A stretch of DNA of 64,000 nucleotides. It comes from Aestuariivita sp. (lineage in GTDB: Bacteria > Pseudomonadota > Alphaproteobacteria > Rhodobacterales > Rhodobacteraceae). Shown one piece after another: positions 1 to 9,316 of this stretch. The notes beneath the pieces were generated by a model that had not been told where the DNA came from, did no database searches, and saw nothing but the letters and a program-made list of their open reading frames with translations. The DNA lies in the NCBI GenBank assembly GCA_018401465.1, contig JAGYKE010000004.1, forward strand, positions 1 to 64,000, given 5' to 3'. The translations under genes and the position numbers were made by a program. Each line of letters begins with the position of its first letter. The first letter of the stretch is position 1.

Positions 1-2262
1 GCGATCTTCAGAGATTTCCTCTAGGCCTAGGAAATTCACGTCGATCAGGTTCAGGACAGACAAGCTAGGGTTAGTGAAGCGCCAACCGCGACGCAGGTCC
101 GTCCAGACACGATGGGCAAGAACCTTTGCGAGCGACCGCTGGGCATCTTCACGAATGATGGCACCAGCATTCGAATCCAGCAGCCAATGCTGGCGCGCCT
201 CTTTGTTGGCGGCAGTAAAGCCGAGCGCCTTCACCACCTGCAGGCCGAACTCGTCTTCTGCGAGCCCACCTGAGTCAGCAGAAATGACCGCGCGAAGGAT
301 GGCTCCGCGCAGCAGGCTCACGAACAGGAAGTCATTGAAGTGGCCAGACTGCAGGGCAGCATCCTGGCGATTGTCTGTGAAACCCAGTAACTTCCGTTTC
401 GTCTCGGGTACGCCGCTGCCGGGCTTGTTCATCCACTCCAGTGCGCTGGCCACGAGCAAGGTTGTTGCTGAGCTCCGCCCTTCGCCGGAGAGCCCCGCCA
501 GCTTGCTGCGCTCACGCATTCCCTGCGTTGGCTCGTCGTGACAGCATAGGCAAAAGGCGAACTTGCCCGGGATGAACCAGAAATCGTTTCCGCCCGCTCC
601 ATGGCGACCATCGGCACCCACGACGTAGGAGATCGGCATACGCTTCTTGCGATACCCTCTCAGCCGTTCGATGCCGTTTTTCTCTTCGCGCCAGCTTTCA
701 GGGTACCCTTCAAGCTCGCCTGTGAACAGAAAGTCGGCATCTCCGGGCGTCACTGGACAGAGATACCCTGCGACCTCGTCTTCTTCAGTGTCGAGCGGCG
801 TGTCGTCGATGCTTCGCGGCAGAAAGCGCAAACTGCCGTCGTCATCGACCTTGGTCACGACATGGTATTCTTGGCCACAGTTTCGGCAGAACCGCGTGGG
901 GTAGAGGCGGTTGCCAGGGGCTTCGGGATCCTCGAGCTGCCCTTCAAGAAGGATCCGACGCGGCCTGGCCGTCAGCGTCGTAAAGACTTCACCGGCACCG
1001 GAGATGAAACGATGAAGCTTGAAAGCGAGAAAAGCACCGTCCTTCATACCGCCACGCTCATGTTCCGGCAGACTTACCCTGGTCAAGAATTTTTCGAGAT
1101 AGTCTCGGCAGGTTTCGGCATCGACCGCACTGGCTCGAGAAAGCTTGTTGACGGCTTCTTCGAATGGGATCGGCTTCTTCCGGCGAAGCTCAAGCCCGTC
1201 GTCCAATCCGAGTTCGAGTTCGGCCCAAACCGAGAGCGGATGGCGCTTCAGGGTTTCGTCATCGAGCGCGTCCGGAAGGGGCTGCGTCAGGACCGTCTTT
1301 AAGGCTCCAAGAACGTTCTCGGTCTTCAAAGCGTCATCGGTCGCGCGCTGCAAAGACTCGTCAATGACCGCGTCCGGGCCAATGTCGGCGCCAAACAGAC
1401 GAGACGCTACCTTCGCGACAGCGAGCGCGCGGCTCTCGTCCGATCCCTCGGAGGCCATCGTTGCCGAGGTCCCAATGCAGATTGGCTCCTTGTCAGGCGA
1501 GCACCTGTCCCGTAGGCGTCGAACGAGGACCGCGACATCAGCACCTTGGCGTCCGCGATAGGTATGGAGTTCGTCAAGAATGATGAACTCGAGACCGGAC
1601 GCGTTTGAGACGACTTTCGAGTCCAGGTCGTCCTGACGTGTCAGAAGCAGTTCTGCCATCATGTAGTTCGTCAGGAGAACATCGGGGGGATTGGCAGCGA
1701 TGCGCTCACGTTCTTCACGGCTTTCCTGACCGGTGTAGCGCTTGACCACCGGCTTGAGCTCATCGGGCAATCCGGAACCAGCGATGAACTTGTCGATCTC
1801 CTTCATCTGGCTATTTGCCAGTGCGTTCATGGGGTAGACGATGATTGCCGTTGTGCGCCGCTGCTTTCCTGCGCGGCGTGCCCGGATGATGGCGTCGACA
1901 ACCGGCACGAAGAAGCACAAGGATTTCCCTGAACCTGTGCCGGTAGTGACGACATAACTCTTGCCTTGCTTCGCCTTCGCAATGGCCTCGGCTTGGTGCT
2001 TGTGAAAGCGAAGAGGTGTGGTGCCAAACCGAAAAACCTTGCCAGTGCCATCGTCGAGATCACCCGTGGCGACGAGTTCATCGACCGTCGGCCCCGCCAT
2101 GAAGCGCGGGTTTAGAGACAGGAGGGCATCTGGCCAGAATTTTCCGGCGTCGTACTGGGCATCGATCTCAGATTTGAGGTCGGGTGCCCGAATTGCGCTA
2201 AATGAACGCGAAAAGTGCTCGTAGGCACGGATCAATTGATGGTCGAACTCAAAGGCTTTCAT
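1..2262 (-). CDS. Large DEAD/DEAH-box helicase, DUF1998-associated type (3' part outside window)
   Basis: The reading frame starts at an ATG directly abutting the TGA of the upstream DUF262 gene (2263-2265) and stays open to the left edge, giving 754 codons with no stop. A Walker A motif, TGTGSGKS, lies near residues 107-114, a DELH box near 230-233, and a GTSAT motif III near 262. A Zn-binding-like pair (CRNCGQEY, then CLCC) follows around residues 430-570, and GFTDNRQDA sits near 610. This arrangement is known from very large phage-defence helicases such as DruE-like and DUF1998-linked proteins, usually over 1500 residues. It is the third gene of the operon that starts with the WYL regulator. 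Its exact family cannot be fixed without the missing C-terminus. Confidence 0.85.
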   Translation of the reverse strand, partial: MKAFEFDHQLIRAYEHFSRSFSAIRAPDLKSEIDAQYDAGKFWPDALLSLNPRFMAGPTVDELVATGDLDDGTGKVFRFGTTPLRFHKHQAEAIAKAKQGKSYVVTTGTGSGKSLCFFVPVVDAIIRARRAGKQRRTTAIIVYPMNALANSQMKEIDKFIAGSGLPDELKPVVKRYTGQESREERERIAANPPDVLLTNYMMAELLLTRQDDLDSKVVSNASGLEFIILDELHTYRGRQGADVAVLVRRLRDRCSPDKEPICIGTSATMASEGSDESRALAVAKVASRLFGADIGPDAVIDESLQRATDDALKTENVLGALKTVLTQPLPDALDDETLKRHPLSVWAELELGLDDGLELRRKKPIPFEEAVNKLSRASAVDAETCRDYLEKFLTRVSLPEHERGGMKDGAFLAFKLHRFISGAGEVFTTLTARPRRILLEGQLEDPEAPGNRLYPTRFCRNCGQEYHVVTKVDDDGSLRFLPRSIDDTPLDTEEDEVAGYLCPVTPGDADFLFTGELEGYPESWREEKNGIERLRGYRKKRMPISYVVGADGRHGAGGNDFWFIPGKFAFCLCCHDEPTQGMRERSKLAGLSGEGRSSATTLLVASALEWMNKPGSGVPETKRKLLGFTDNRQDAALQSGHFNDFLFVSLLRGAILRAVISADSGGLAEDEFGLQVVKALGFTAANKEARQHWLLDSNAGAIIREDAQRSLAKVLAHRVWTDLRRGWRFTNPSLSVLNLIDVNFLGLEEISEDR

Positions 2263-4185
2263 TCAGGTCGCCTCCTCGGTATCCGGGCTTGGCACGTCGA
2301 AGCCTTCATCGTCTTGGAGAACGTCTTCGCCTTCTTCCGGTACGGAATCCGCCCTCACGATAGCGTGCCCGGTTGCCTTTGAGATCATGGCAAGGAGGCG
2401 CGTTTCTCGATCCGCCATGAAAGCTTCGAAGGCGTCTGCCCTCAGCAAGGATGGGTCCATCCCGTGAGACGCCAGATAATCGTTGAGCGCTTTGCTCGCG
2501 ATCGGTGGGTTGTCCTTTCCGCCTGTCTCCAGTCTTTCCAAGTAAACAGATGGAGCGACGCCGCCGAGGATGCGGTTGGTCTTGTAGCTGAGCGGGGTCT
2601 TGTTGATGACAGTGTCGAAGACCTTGGGCTCGATCTTCTGCGTCTTGCACCAGTCCTGCGGGAAGATGTGGTGGATATCGACATATTCGTCGAAGAACAC
2701 TGTGTCCTTGAAGTGCTGACCCGAGCGCAGATCCCGTGCGCCTTCGGCCATCAGCAGCGCGTGGATGCCTTTGTAGGCAGCCGACAGTCGGGTGCGCAGG
2801 GTGCGCAGTCGCTCAGGACGGAAGCGGCCATCGGTGATCGTACTGGGCTCCGGCCCACCGTCGAGCCAGGCCGGTACCTCGAGCACGTCCTTTGCAAAGC
2901 GTGACTCTATGGCCGAGCCGTAAAGCTCGCCGAAGATGCCACACCAGAACCAACGGGCGAGCTGGTCTTTCACGGCGGCATGATCGAACTTTGGCCCGAT
3001 GATCGCGAGGATCGCTGCAAAGGGGACAAGCTGGCCCTGATAGGGCAGGTCTATGACACGATAGATGTGGTTCTGCCGGAGGAACTTCGCCGCCGTCTTG
3101 AACCCTTCCTCCACAGCGGTGCGGTGTTTGAGGTAGGCCTCCAGCGGCAATTCGAGGAGCGACTGACGTGTGGCCCGAACTGCGGATAGCTCAGACTCCT
3201 TACGCCCGGCAGCGATCTCGGCCGCGCGGTTCGCTGCCCCATGCAGGAGCGCGATGGCCTGGAGCACATCTGTTGCCGCGACCTTCTCAAGCACGCCGAA
3301 CTTCTGTTCGGCCGCTCGACCAAAAAGCTGAAGCCTAGTCTGGAGCCCCGGTTGGCCATTGGCGCCGAGCCAGTCATCGCGCAGGCGGTGGCCGCGGGCC
3401 GCGTACATCGCAGTCACAAGCTCGAAAGCGTCGAGCGGTTTGCCGCCCGTGTTCACCTTCTCAAAGACCAGACAGACTGCTTCGTGGGAGGTGTCGGGGC
3501 TCAGCGCGATCACGGGCAGCTGGTAGGACTTGAAGTTATGAAGGACCTCATCCTTGAATGGCTTGAAGAGCTTTCGTGTCTCCGGATCGTGTTCGAGCCA
3601 GTAGTCGTTGAACCCATCTTGCCATTCGTCCCAGTCAAAGACCTGGTTTAGCGGGAACATGAGGTTTTGGTATTCTAGTTCCGGCGTAGAAAGATCGAGG
3701 TCGATCTTCCTGTCAAAGTCCGACTTGATCCGTCGGTCTTCTGGCACCGAGACGATGGCGTTTTCCCGGTCCTCGGCCGGATTCATGGCCTGTCTGATGT
3801 CGATGTAGAACCAGCGCTTCACGAGTTTGAGCCGGGGTGTGACCGTTTGCACGACCTCGCGGCGCAGGCAGGTCTGATAGAGAGAGGTCATGCGCTGCTG
3901 GCCATCCAAAAGCAGCTGATCTGGCGCGTCGCTGCCAACTGCGGCATCTGCCCCTTGGATTGGGCGGCGCGCGAAGGTGTCAGCCGCACCGGGCTTTACC
4001 TCCAGCGTCATCAAGGCACCGACCGGAAATGCCTGCGAGATCGAGGCAATCAGCCCTTTGATCCGTTCTTCATCCCAGACCCAACTACGCTGGAAGTCGG
4101 GCAACTGGATCTTGCCGTTTCCGCACTGGCGAAGAAGCTCTTCGAGGCCGACCGGGTTGGTCTTGAATGCCGCTTGCTTACCCAA
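2263..4185 (-). CDS. DUF262/DUF1524 protein (GmrSD-like nuclease fold)
   Basis: A 640-residue protein. The N-terminal DUF262 ParB-like domain contains LPDFQRSWVW near residue 28 and DGQQR near 94-98, the nucleotide-hydrolysis motif of the family. The C-terminal DUF1524 HNH-like region has IHHIFPQ near 500 with a following N-x-x-P-type segment. Proteins of this build include type IV restriction enzymes (GmrSD) and accessory subunits of BREX-type and other defence systems. I chose a TTG start at 4185 because GAGGAG lies 7 nt upstream. An in-frame ATG at 4224 has no clear ribosome site. It sits between the WYL regulator and the helicase and is translationally coupled to the helicase (TGA then ATG with no gap), which implies a shared function. 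Confidence 0.85.
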   Translation of the reverse strand: MGKQAAFKTNPVGLEELLRQCGNGKIQLPDFQRSWVWDEERIKGLIASISQAFPVGALMTLEVKPGAADTFARRPIQGADAAVGSDAPDQLLLDGQQRMTSLYQTCLRREVVQTVTPRLKLVKRWFYIDIRQAMNPAEDRENAIVSVPEDRRIKSDFDRKIDLDLSTPELEYQNLMFPLNQVFDWDEWQDGFNDYWLEHDPETRKLFKPFKDEVLHNFKSYQLPVIALSPDTSHEAVCLVFEKVNTGGKPLDAFELVTAMYAARGHRLRDDWLGANGQPGLQTRLQLFGRAAEQKFGVLEKVAATDVLQAIALLHGAANRAAEIAAGRKESELSAVRATRQSLLELPLEAYLKHRTAVEEGFKTAAKFLRQNHIYRVIDLPYQGQLVPFAAILAIIGPKFDHAAVKDQLARWFWCGIFGELYGSAIESRFAKDVLEVPAWLDGGPEPSTITDGRFRPERLRTLRTRLSAAYKGIHALLMAEGARDLRSGQHFKDTVFFDEYVDIHHIFPQDWCKTQKIEPKVFDTVINKTPLSYKTNRILGGVAPSVYLERLETGGKDNPPIASKALNDYLASHGMDPSLLRADAFEAFMADRETRLLAMISKATGHAIVRADSVPEEGEDVLQDDEGFDVPSPDTEEAT

Positions 4186-4251
4186 TCTCACACTCCTCAG
4201 ACATTCTTGCCAGCCATAGGTCAAGGACCCGTCTTTTCAGGGGCAACTTGC

Positions 4252-5139
4252 TCATACCGTGGCATCCTGGGCACCGCGCACTGCAATGCCGCCGATAATA
4301 TCAGCACGATTGAGCAGTACGATCTGCTGATCGTGAGGCTTCCTAGCAGCGGGATCTGTGTCGAGCCCAAGCCGCCTGAGCGCATAGTACAGCAACGCCC
4401 GACGAACTTTGATTTCGGCCTTTCCGCCCTTCATGCCGTAGTCGAGCGCGATCACCTGAGCCTGCGTGTCCGATAGGGCGGGGTGGGGGCCGATCTCCAA
4501 GGTGACTTCGGTATTCCAGTCGAGGTCTTCCGTCGCACGCACTTCGCTCTCACGCGAACCACGAAGCTCCAGTATTCGCGAAAGCAGAAAATCTTTGAAC
4601 ACGTCGTCAGTCAGGCAGAAAGCTCGTGCATGCCAGCGGTACCCGTCGAACCCGATGGCGTGCGGAGCGATCCAACGCCAGCGAGGCTCCGGGCTAGACA
4701 GAGACTGATACTTCACCTCGATCGCTTCATATCGGCGGATCGCTTCGATCACAGAGCGAAGGGTCGTGGGCTCTACGCCACGCGCTGGGGTGGGGGTGGA
4801 ATCGTAGGCGGGCAGCCCTGCGATCCAGCAGTCGTCACTATCGAGGATGCCGTCGGCAACTGAACGTAGCTGGGCGAGGTATCTTCCGGCATCCAGCTTG
4901 TCGAATACTGGCTGGAAGCCGGGTTGGCGTACATAGGTCCGCAGGCTGCGATCGTAGTCCATGTTATTTGGGGCGAGGCCAATATAGCGGCTCAGGTCGG
5001 ATGAAGCCTGGTTCACCGACAGCCCGAACTGCGTCATCACATCGCTGCGGTTCACATGCCCCTCCCAGAACAGGCGGAATTCGATGAACTCAAGCCTTTG
5101 CTCGACCCCCCAACGAAGTTCCGACCTGTCGTTGCTCAC
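4252..5139 (-). CDS. WYL-domain transcriptional regulator (BrxR/CapW-like)
   Basis: A 295-residue protein with an N-terminal winged helix (LEFIEFRLFWEGHVNRSDVM, residues about 15-35, with a recognition helix after it). A central WYL domain (about 138-190, IEVKYQSLSSPEPRWRW then HAIGFDGYRWHARAFC) and a C-terminal WCX-type extension follow. BrxR/CapW-type WYL proteins repress phage-defence operons and are usually the first gene of the operon. Here it is the first gene before DUF262 and the helicase, 66 nt from the DUF262 start. It probably autoregulates the operon from the 750-nt upstream gap. The ligand is unknown. Confidence 0.85.
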   Translation of the reverse strand: MSNDRSELRWGVEQRLEFIEFRLFWEGHVNRSDVMTQFGLSVNQASSDLSRYIGLAPNNMDYDRSLRTYVRQPGFQPVFDKLDAGRYLAQLRSVADGILDSDDCWIAGLPAYDSTPTPARGVEPTTLRSVIEAIRRYEAIEVKYQSLSSPEPRWRWIAPHAIGFDGYRWHARAFCLTDDVFKDFLLSRILELRGSRESEVRATEDLDWNTEVTLEIGPHPALSDTQAQVIALDYGMKGGKAEIKVRRALLYYALRRLGLDTDPAARKPHDQQIVLLNRADIIGGIAVRGAQDATV

Positions 5140-5430
5140 TACGCTCTCCCGTCATCGGTCGATGCGCACGGAAATTATGCGCGCCCAATTTCTGGGCTTT
5201 CTTGACCGTAGCCACGTGGTTGTAAGGGATCAATCGAAAAGGTGCGCATTGAGATCGCAACTTTGCTTATTTTAGCAGGATGCCCGGCATTCGGTGATGT
5301 TCGGAGCTTTGTCGATCTTGTCGCAATCCGAGCCACCTCCTATTGGGGGAAGGTGAGCACCCAAGCGTGCGCCTGATGTGCGCAAGGCTTCGCACGATCA
5401 CGCTGAGGCGGACATCAGCACGAGAGAGAG

Positions 5431-5458
5431 TTGGGCGTCAGACCCATCCCCTCCGCCA
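5431..5458 (+). other. tRNA-Ser-like 3' end (possible attachment-site scar)
   Basis: The segment folds like the T-arm and acceptor end of a serine tRNA: TGGG-N7-CCCA, then ATCCCCTCCGCCA ending in CCA. The loop (CGTCAGA) departs from the usual TTCGAAT and no 5' half precedes it, so it is not a functional tRNA gene. A rho-independent terminator follows 24 nt later on the same strand, as expected downstream of a tRNA gene. Integrases often leave such 3' copies. It lies between the WYL operon and the DprA/RecQ operon. Confidence 0.4.
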
Positions 5459-5482
5459 CAAACCATTCGCGAACCCGATTTG

Positions 5483-5506
5483 AGGTCCCTAACGGGGCCT
5501 TTTTTC
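5483..5506 (+). terminator. Rho-independent terminator
   Basis: AGGTCCC pairs with GGGGCCT across a TAAC loop (7 bp, one G-T), followed by a run of six T and then further T-rich sequence. It reads on the plus strand, although no plus-strand gene precedes it now. It fits as the original terminator of the tRNA whose 3' end lies just upstream. Confidence 0.7.
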
Positions 5507-5889
5507 TTTTTGTTTCAGAGGGGTTTAGCGAGGCCATCCGACTTTCGGAGACTGGCGATTGGGCAGAAATCGGTCTCTGAACGCCCCGCGTCTCTTTCCA
5601 TCCGCCCTTCACCCAAATCGAGGCGGATTCAAAAAGTAACGCACTTTCAGTAAGTTGGCGAAATCGAATTGCGCCGCAGTTGCAGCGGGTTCGTCTGCTC
5701 TCGGTGCGAACAGAGACACCAGAAGGCGGCGTGGTCGTGCGGGTTGGAGCGCAATTTGCAGGGTATGCTGCCCAATTTGATACTTGAACCGAGGTCCGAA
5801 AGCAGAAACAAGCCGACAGTGATCATATCAGCCTAAAATCGTTACATGGCACCTCAAAATCGCCTTAGCTTTATGCCAATTTACCGCTG

Positions 5890-7215
5890 TCAAAAAAGGG
5901 ATGCTTGTCGCTCCTCAGACGATGCTGACTGATAACGAACAGGTTTGCTTATCTTCCTTATCTGCCCGTCCGCAGTTCCCCGCTTCAGCCAGGCGTTTAC
6001 TTGCGCTTTCTCCAACTCTAGACGCGCAGCGATATCCTCGACATTCATTGGGTCGCCATCGGTTAACTCCCGCAAGCGCAGGAGAAACAAGCTGTAGAAG
6101 TCGCTCGCAGGTTCTGAAGAGCTGTAGTCTGCGTCGGTCTTCGCGATGGGATTGCCTGGGGGCGGCGCATCGGCAGCCCCATCATCACTCTCTGCAGAAG
6201 TGGCCTTCGTGGGTGTAGTGGCTGTTTCAGCAGCAGCGTTCACCGTCTCGGATTGCAGTAGCGGTAATCCCGCTTCTTCGGGTGCCGCATCCCCGCCGGC
6301 AACCATTTCCCACAAGGTTGACAGCGCCGGCACATCTCGCGGAAACCAGCGCGCACCCTTCTGGACCAACGCCGCGTTGCCGGATGCAGGGTCGCCCTTC
6401 GGCTGCACCCAGAGTGGTACCCATTCGCTTTTCAGGTCTTCAATCGCGCCGTTCCAGGTGCCTCCCTTGTCGGGCGTGCTGTTCACGACCACGGCAGCAT
6501 CGGACAGACAGTAGATATGCTTGTTCCGCGCCATGGCATTGCCGACGTTGAAGCCGGCCTCCGGGTTGAACGGCGAGACCAAAACCAAGTCGCCGGCGAG
6601 CAGGTGCTTGCGATATTTCGCAGATGTCGCTGCGCGAAGAAGGCTATCTGCCAGCACTCCGACTGATGTGCCTTCACTTTCGAGGGCGCTGAGCATCGCG
6701 CTCTCGTCCACGCCACGAGCACCGCCGGAAATCACCGACAGACCTTGGTTGGCGGCGGCTCGAGCCAAACTCGCTGAGAAGTTGAGGTCTGCTTCGTCGG
6801 CATCACGGGATCCCACCACCGCGACGCCGCCTTTGTTGAGAAGCGTTTTGTTGCCGCAACCAAAGAGTACCGGAGGAGAGTCAAGGCGCAGCCTGCGCTT
6901 AAGTCTTTCCGGATAGTCGGGCTCAGATCGGGTAACGAACCATAGCCCAGCCCGCTGCCATTTTTCCAACGCTAGGCCGAGTGCTCCGCCACGATCCAGC
7001 AGGCCTTCGATCCTTTGCTGGGTGACGGTACGGTCCATCCAGCCGGAAAGAAGGGATTGCGGGTCTCCCTTGAGGAGTCGCGATGGCTCCAGTTCATGGT
7101 CCTTGAGCCAGAGAGCGAACCGTCCCCATTCCCTGACCGATAGTGGCTTGGCGTCTGTCTTGCCAAAGGGGACTGTGAGGAGGATGACCGCTTGTGCTTG
7201 GGAACTCAGGTTCAT
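5890..7215 (-). CDS. dprA: DprA/Smf-like Rossmann protein with C-terminal winged helix
   Basis: A 441-residue protein. The DprA Rossmann fold begins with VAVVGSR (residues 131-137), then VISGGARGVDESA (161-173), and a segment corresponding to the lysine/RN motif (NVGNAMARNKHIYCLSD). The N-terminal 120 residues resemble the SAM-like region and the last 65 residues form a winged-helix DML1-like domain. DprA loads RecA on incoming ssDNA in transformation; variants occur in defence islands. The ATG at 7215 follows the RecQ stop with one base between (TAG-A-ATG). An earlier in-frame start would overlap RecQ and is unlikely. Coupling with a RecQ-ComF-like fusion makes a competence-like pair probably acting on foreign ssDNA. 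That role is inference. Confidence 0.85.
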   Translation of the reverse strand: MNLSSQAQAVILLTVPFGKTDAKPLSVREWGRFALWLKDHELEPSRLLKGDPQSLLSGWMDRTVTQQRIEGLLDRGGALGLALEKWQRAGLWFVTRSEPDYPERLKRRLRLDSPPVLFGCGNKTLLNKGGVAVVGSRDADEADLNFSASLARAAANQGLSVISGGARGVDESAMLSALESEGTSVGVLADSLLRAATSAKYRKHLLAGDLVLVSPFNPEAGFNVGNAMARNKHIYCLSDAAVVVNSTPDKGGTWNGAIEDLKSEWVPLWVQPKGDPASGNAALVQKGARWFPRDVPALSTLWEMVAGGDAAPEEAGLPLLQSETVNAAAETATTPTKATSAESDDGAADAPPPGNPIAKTDADYSSSEPASDFYSLFLLRLRELTDGDPMNVEDIAARLELEKAQVNAWLKRGTADGQIRKISKPVRYQSASSEERQASLF

Positions 7216-7216
7216 T

Positions 7217-9316
7217 CTAGGCCCCAATGCTCGAGGTTGTGAGAGCGCAAGGCCAAACGGGGCCACTGCCGGCGTTTCGAAGAAGGGCAGAGGCAATCGT
7301 TAGCGTCCAAGCAGAGTCGACTACATCATCCACCAGCAACACGGGGCCAGCTGGCACCGGTCCGTCGATCTCAAAGACGCCGTCCAGGTTCCTGCACTGA
7401 TGAAATCTGTTCTGCTGCACTTTCTGTGGCTCGTTTCGCTTTACCTTCTTTACCACCGGTTTGAACGGCAGTCCCAGTGCGTCGGCAAGACGGTGGGCGA
7501 AGTCGGGAACGAGAGTGGGATTGTTCAACGAGGGCACACAGGTCACCCATGCCGGTCTTGGCGTGGGCCGCCAGCGATCGTTCAGCATCTCCGTGACTGC
7601 ATGGACCAGTTCGTCTCGGAAGTAGCCAGCGTGCTTGTCGGCGGCGACCAACTGTCCCCAGCCGGCGTTGCCCCATCGCGACAGGATCCGACCGGTTTCG
7701 GCGCGGAGTGCTGCGGGGATGTTCCCGCTGAGCCCGTATTCGCGCAGTGCGTCCCTGGCGACCTGTTTGTTGCACTCCAGCTCTAGTTCCGCGTGACGGA
7801 GGTATCGCGCGGCTGAGATAGCCATCTCACGGGTGAAGTCCGGGTCTACAATCGGTCGCCCCAGACACTTGGCACATTTTCCGCATGGTTGAGGATCGGC
7901 ATCATCGAGCGCTTTTGCCAGGAACTCCATCAAGCAGCTCTTCGCTGCGACGTAGCTCTTAACTTCTTCCCATTCTGTCTCGCGTTGTCCGGTCAAGCGC
8001 TCGATCTTTTCGTGGTCCATTCGATAGGGCACGGGTGTCCGCTGCCATGTTGAGCCTGACTTGAGGACCGGCGCCGGGTTCTCCACCGAAAGGAACTTGA
8101 GCACCTGCTCAATCTGGCCACGCCGTAGGTTGACGGCCTCTTCAAGTTGCAGGATGCTCAGACCATCACTTTCCTCAAGCGCCTCCAGAATGGCGAGGAC
8201 CCACCTCTCCTTGGGGAATGCGCTTTTCCTGAAGTAATCATGGATTTGCGAGTCTTCCTCGCCCGACATCAGCACACCGACGGCATGGTCTATGGCGCGA
8301 CCGGCACGACCGACCTGCTGGTAGTATGCGACGATTGAGCCCGGCGCTTGGTAATGTACGACGAATCCAAGATCGGGTTTGTCATAGCCCATTCCGAGCG
8401 CAGTTGTTGCGACCAGAGCCTTTATTTCGTTGTTGAACAGTTTGCGTTCGAGGTGCTGACGATACGCATCCGAGTCCTGAAAGCCATCGCCAACCACGCC
8501 GCTGAAATACGCTCGGGCATCGATCCCATGCAATTGTAGCCAGTCGGCAACCTGCTTCGCGTCTCGCTTCGTGAGCGTGTAGACGATCCCGGTTCCGGGT
8601 AAAGCACTGACGTGCTCTGCCATCCATGCCAACCGTGCGGCTTGGGTTGGCAGTTGAACAGTCTGCAGGGCGAGGGTGCTGCGCATCAGGCTTCCACGCT
8701 GAATGCCGATGTCACCAAGCTGGTTGTGAACATCCTCGATCACGCGGTTGTTCGCGGTGGCGGTGGTGCCGAGGATCGGGACGTTGGCGGGCATGCGCTG
8801 CAAGATGTTGACGAGTCGGCGATAGTCCGGACGAAAATCGTGACCCCAGTCGGAAATGCAATGCGCCTCATCTACCACGAGCAGACCGATCCGCTCAGCT
8901 ATAGGCAGCAAAACCTTCTCCACGAATTCCTCATTTGCGAGGCGCTCAGGCGACACCAGCAGCGCATCTACTTCGTTCCTCCGGACGGCACGCTCGACGT
9001 CAGGCCAATCGTCTCGGTTGGTCGAGTTGACGGTGCGCGCGCGGACCCCTAGCCGCTCTGCGGCTTCGATCTGGTTGCGCATCAAAGCTAAGAGCGGGGA
9101 CACGATGAGAGTTGGTCCGCGTCCGCGGTCGCGAAGGATGCGTGTCGAGATGAAGTAGACGGAGCTCTTGCCCCACCCGGTCCGCTGGACCACGAGCAAC
9201 CGCTCTCGCCGGTTCACAAGTGCATCAATCGCATCCCACTGCCCATCGCGGAACTCGGCGGCTCCATTGCAAAGTGCAAGCCTGAGAAGTTCGAGAGCGG
9301 CTGCCTGATCAGTCAC
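7217..9316 (-). CDS. recQ: RecQ-family helicase with C-terminal ComF-like phosphoribosyltransferase domain
   Basis: A 699-residue protein. Walker A GWGKSS is at 47-52 and DEAH at 149-152 inside VVDEAHCISDWGHDFRPDY. A TTATAN motif III, ALGMGYDKPD and QQVGRAGR complete the SF2 RecQ core. A CGKCAKC zinc site follows near residue 480. The last 45 residues carry LLVDDVVDSAWTLT, the PRPP-loop signature of type I phosphoribosyltransferases as in ComF. Housekeeping RecQ lacks this tail and has an HRDC domain instead. The gene is first in a two-gene operon with the DprA-like gene. Neighbouring defence-type genes suggest a role in DNA-based immunity; this is inference. Confidence 0.88.
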   Translation of the reverse strand: MTDQAAALELLRLALCNGAAEFRDGQWDAIDALVNRRERLLVVQRTGWGKSSVYFISTRILRDRGRGPTLIVSPLLALMRNQIEAAERLGVRARTVNSTNRDDWPDVERAVRRNEVDALLVSPERLANEEFVEKVLLPIAERIGLLVVDEAHCISDWGHDFRPDYRRLVNILQRMPANVPILGTTATANNRVIEDVHNQLGDIGIQRGSLMRSTLALQTVQLPTQAARLAWMAEHVSALPGTGIVYTLTKRDAKQVADWLQLHGIDARAYFSGVVGDGFQDSDAYRQHLERKLFNNEIKALVATTALGMGYDKPDLGFVVHYQAPGSIVAYYQQVGRAGRAIDHAVGVLMSGEEDSQIHDYFRKSAFPKERWVLAILEALEESDGLSILQLEEAVNLRRGQIEQVLKFLSVENPAPVLKSGSTWQRTPVPYRMDHEKIERLTGQRETEWEEVKSYVAAKSCLMEFLAKALDDADPQPCGKCAKCLGRPIVDPDFTREMAISAARYLRHAELELECNKQVARDALREYGLSGNIPAALRAETGRILSRWGNAGWGQLVAADKHAGYFRDELVHAVTEMLNDRWRPTPRPAWVTCVPSLNNPTLVPDFAHRLADALGLPFKPVVKKVKRNEPQKVQQNRFHQCRNLDGVFEIDGPVPAGPVLLVDDVVDSAWTLTIASALLRNAGSGPVWPCALTTSSIGA

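Larger units (their letters stand above)
5140..5889. promoter_or_regulatory. Gene-free gap with putative WYL operon promoter region
   Basis: No convincing coding sequence is present in these 750 bases. An inverted pair of 8-mers, ATGCGCAC at 5162-5169 and GTGCGCAT at 5242-5249, lies within 110 bp of the WYL start and could be an operator. The statistical support is weak. Farther right are the tRNA-Ser-like segment and the terminator listed separately. The rest (5507-5889) shows nothing recognisable. Confidence 0.3.
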
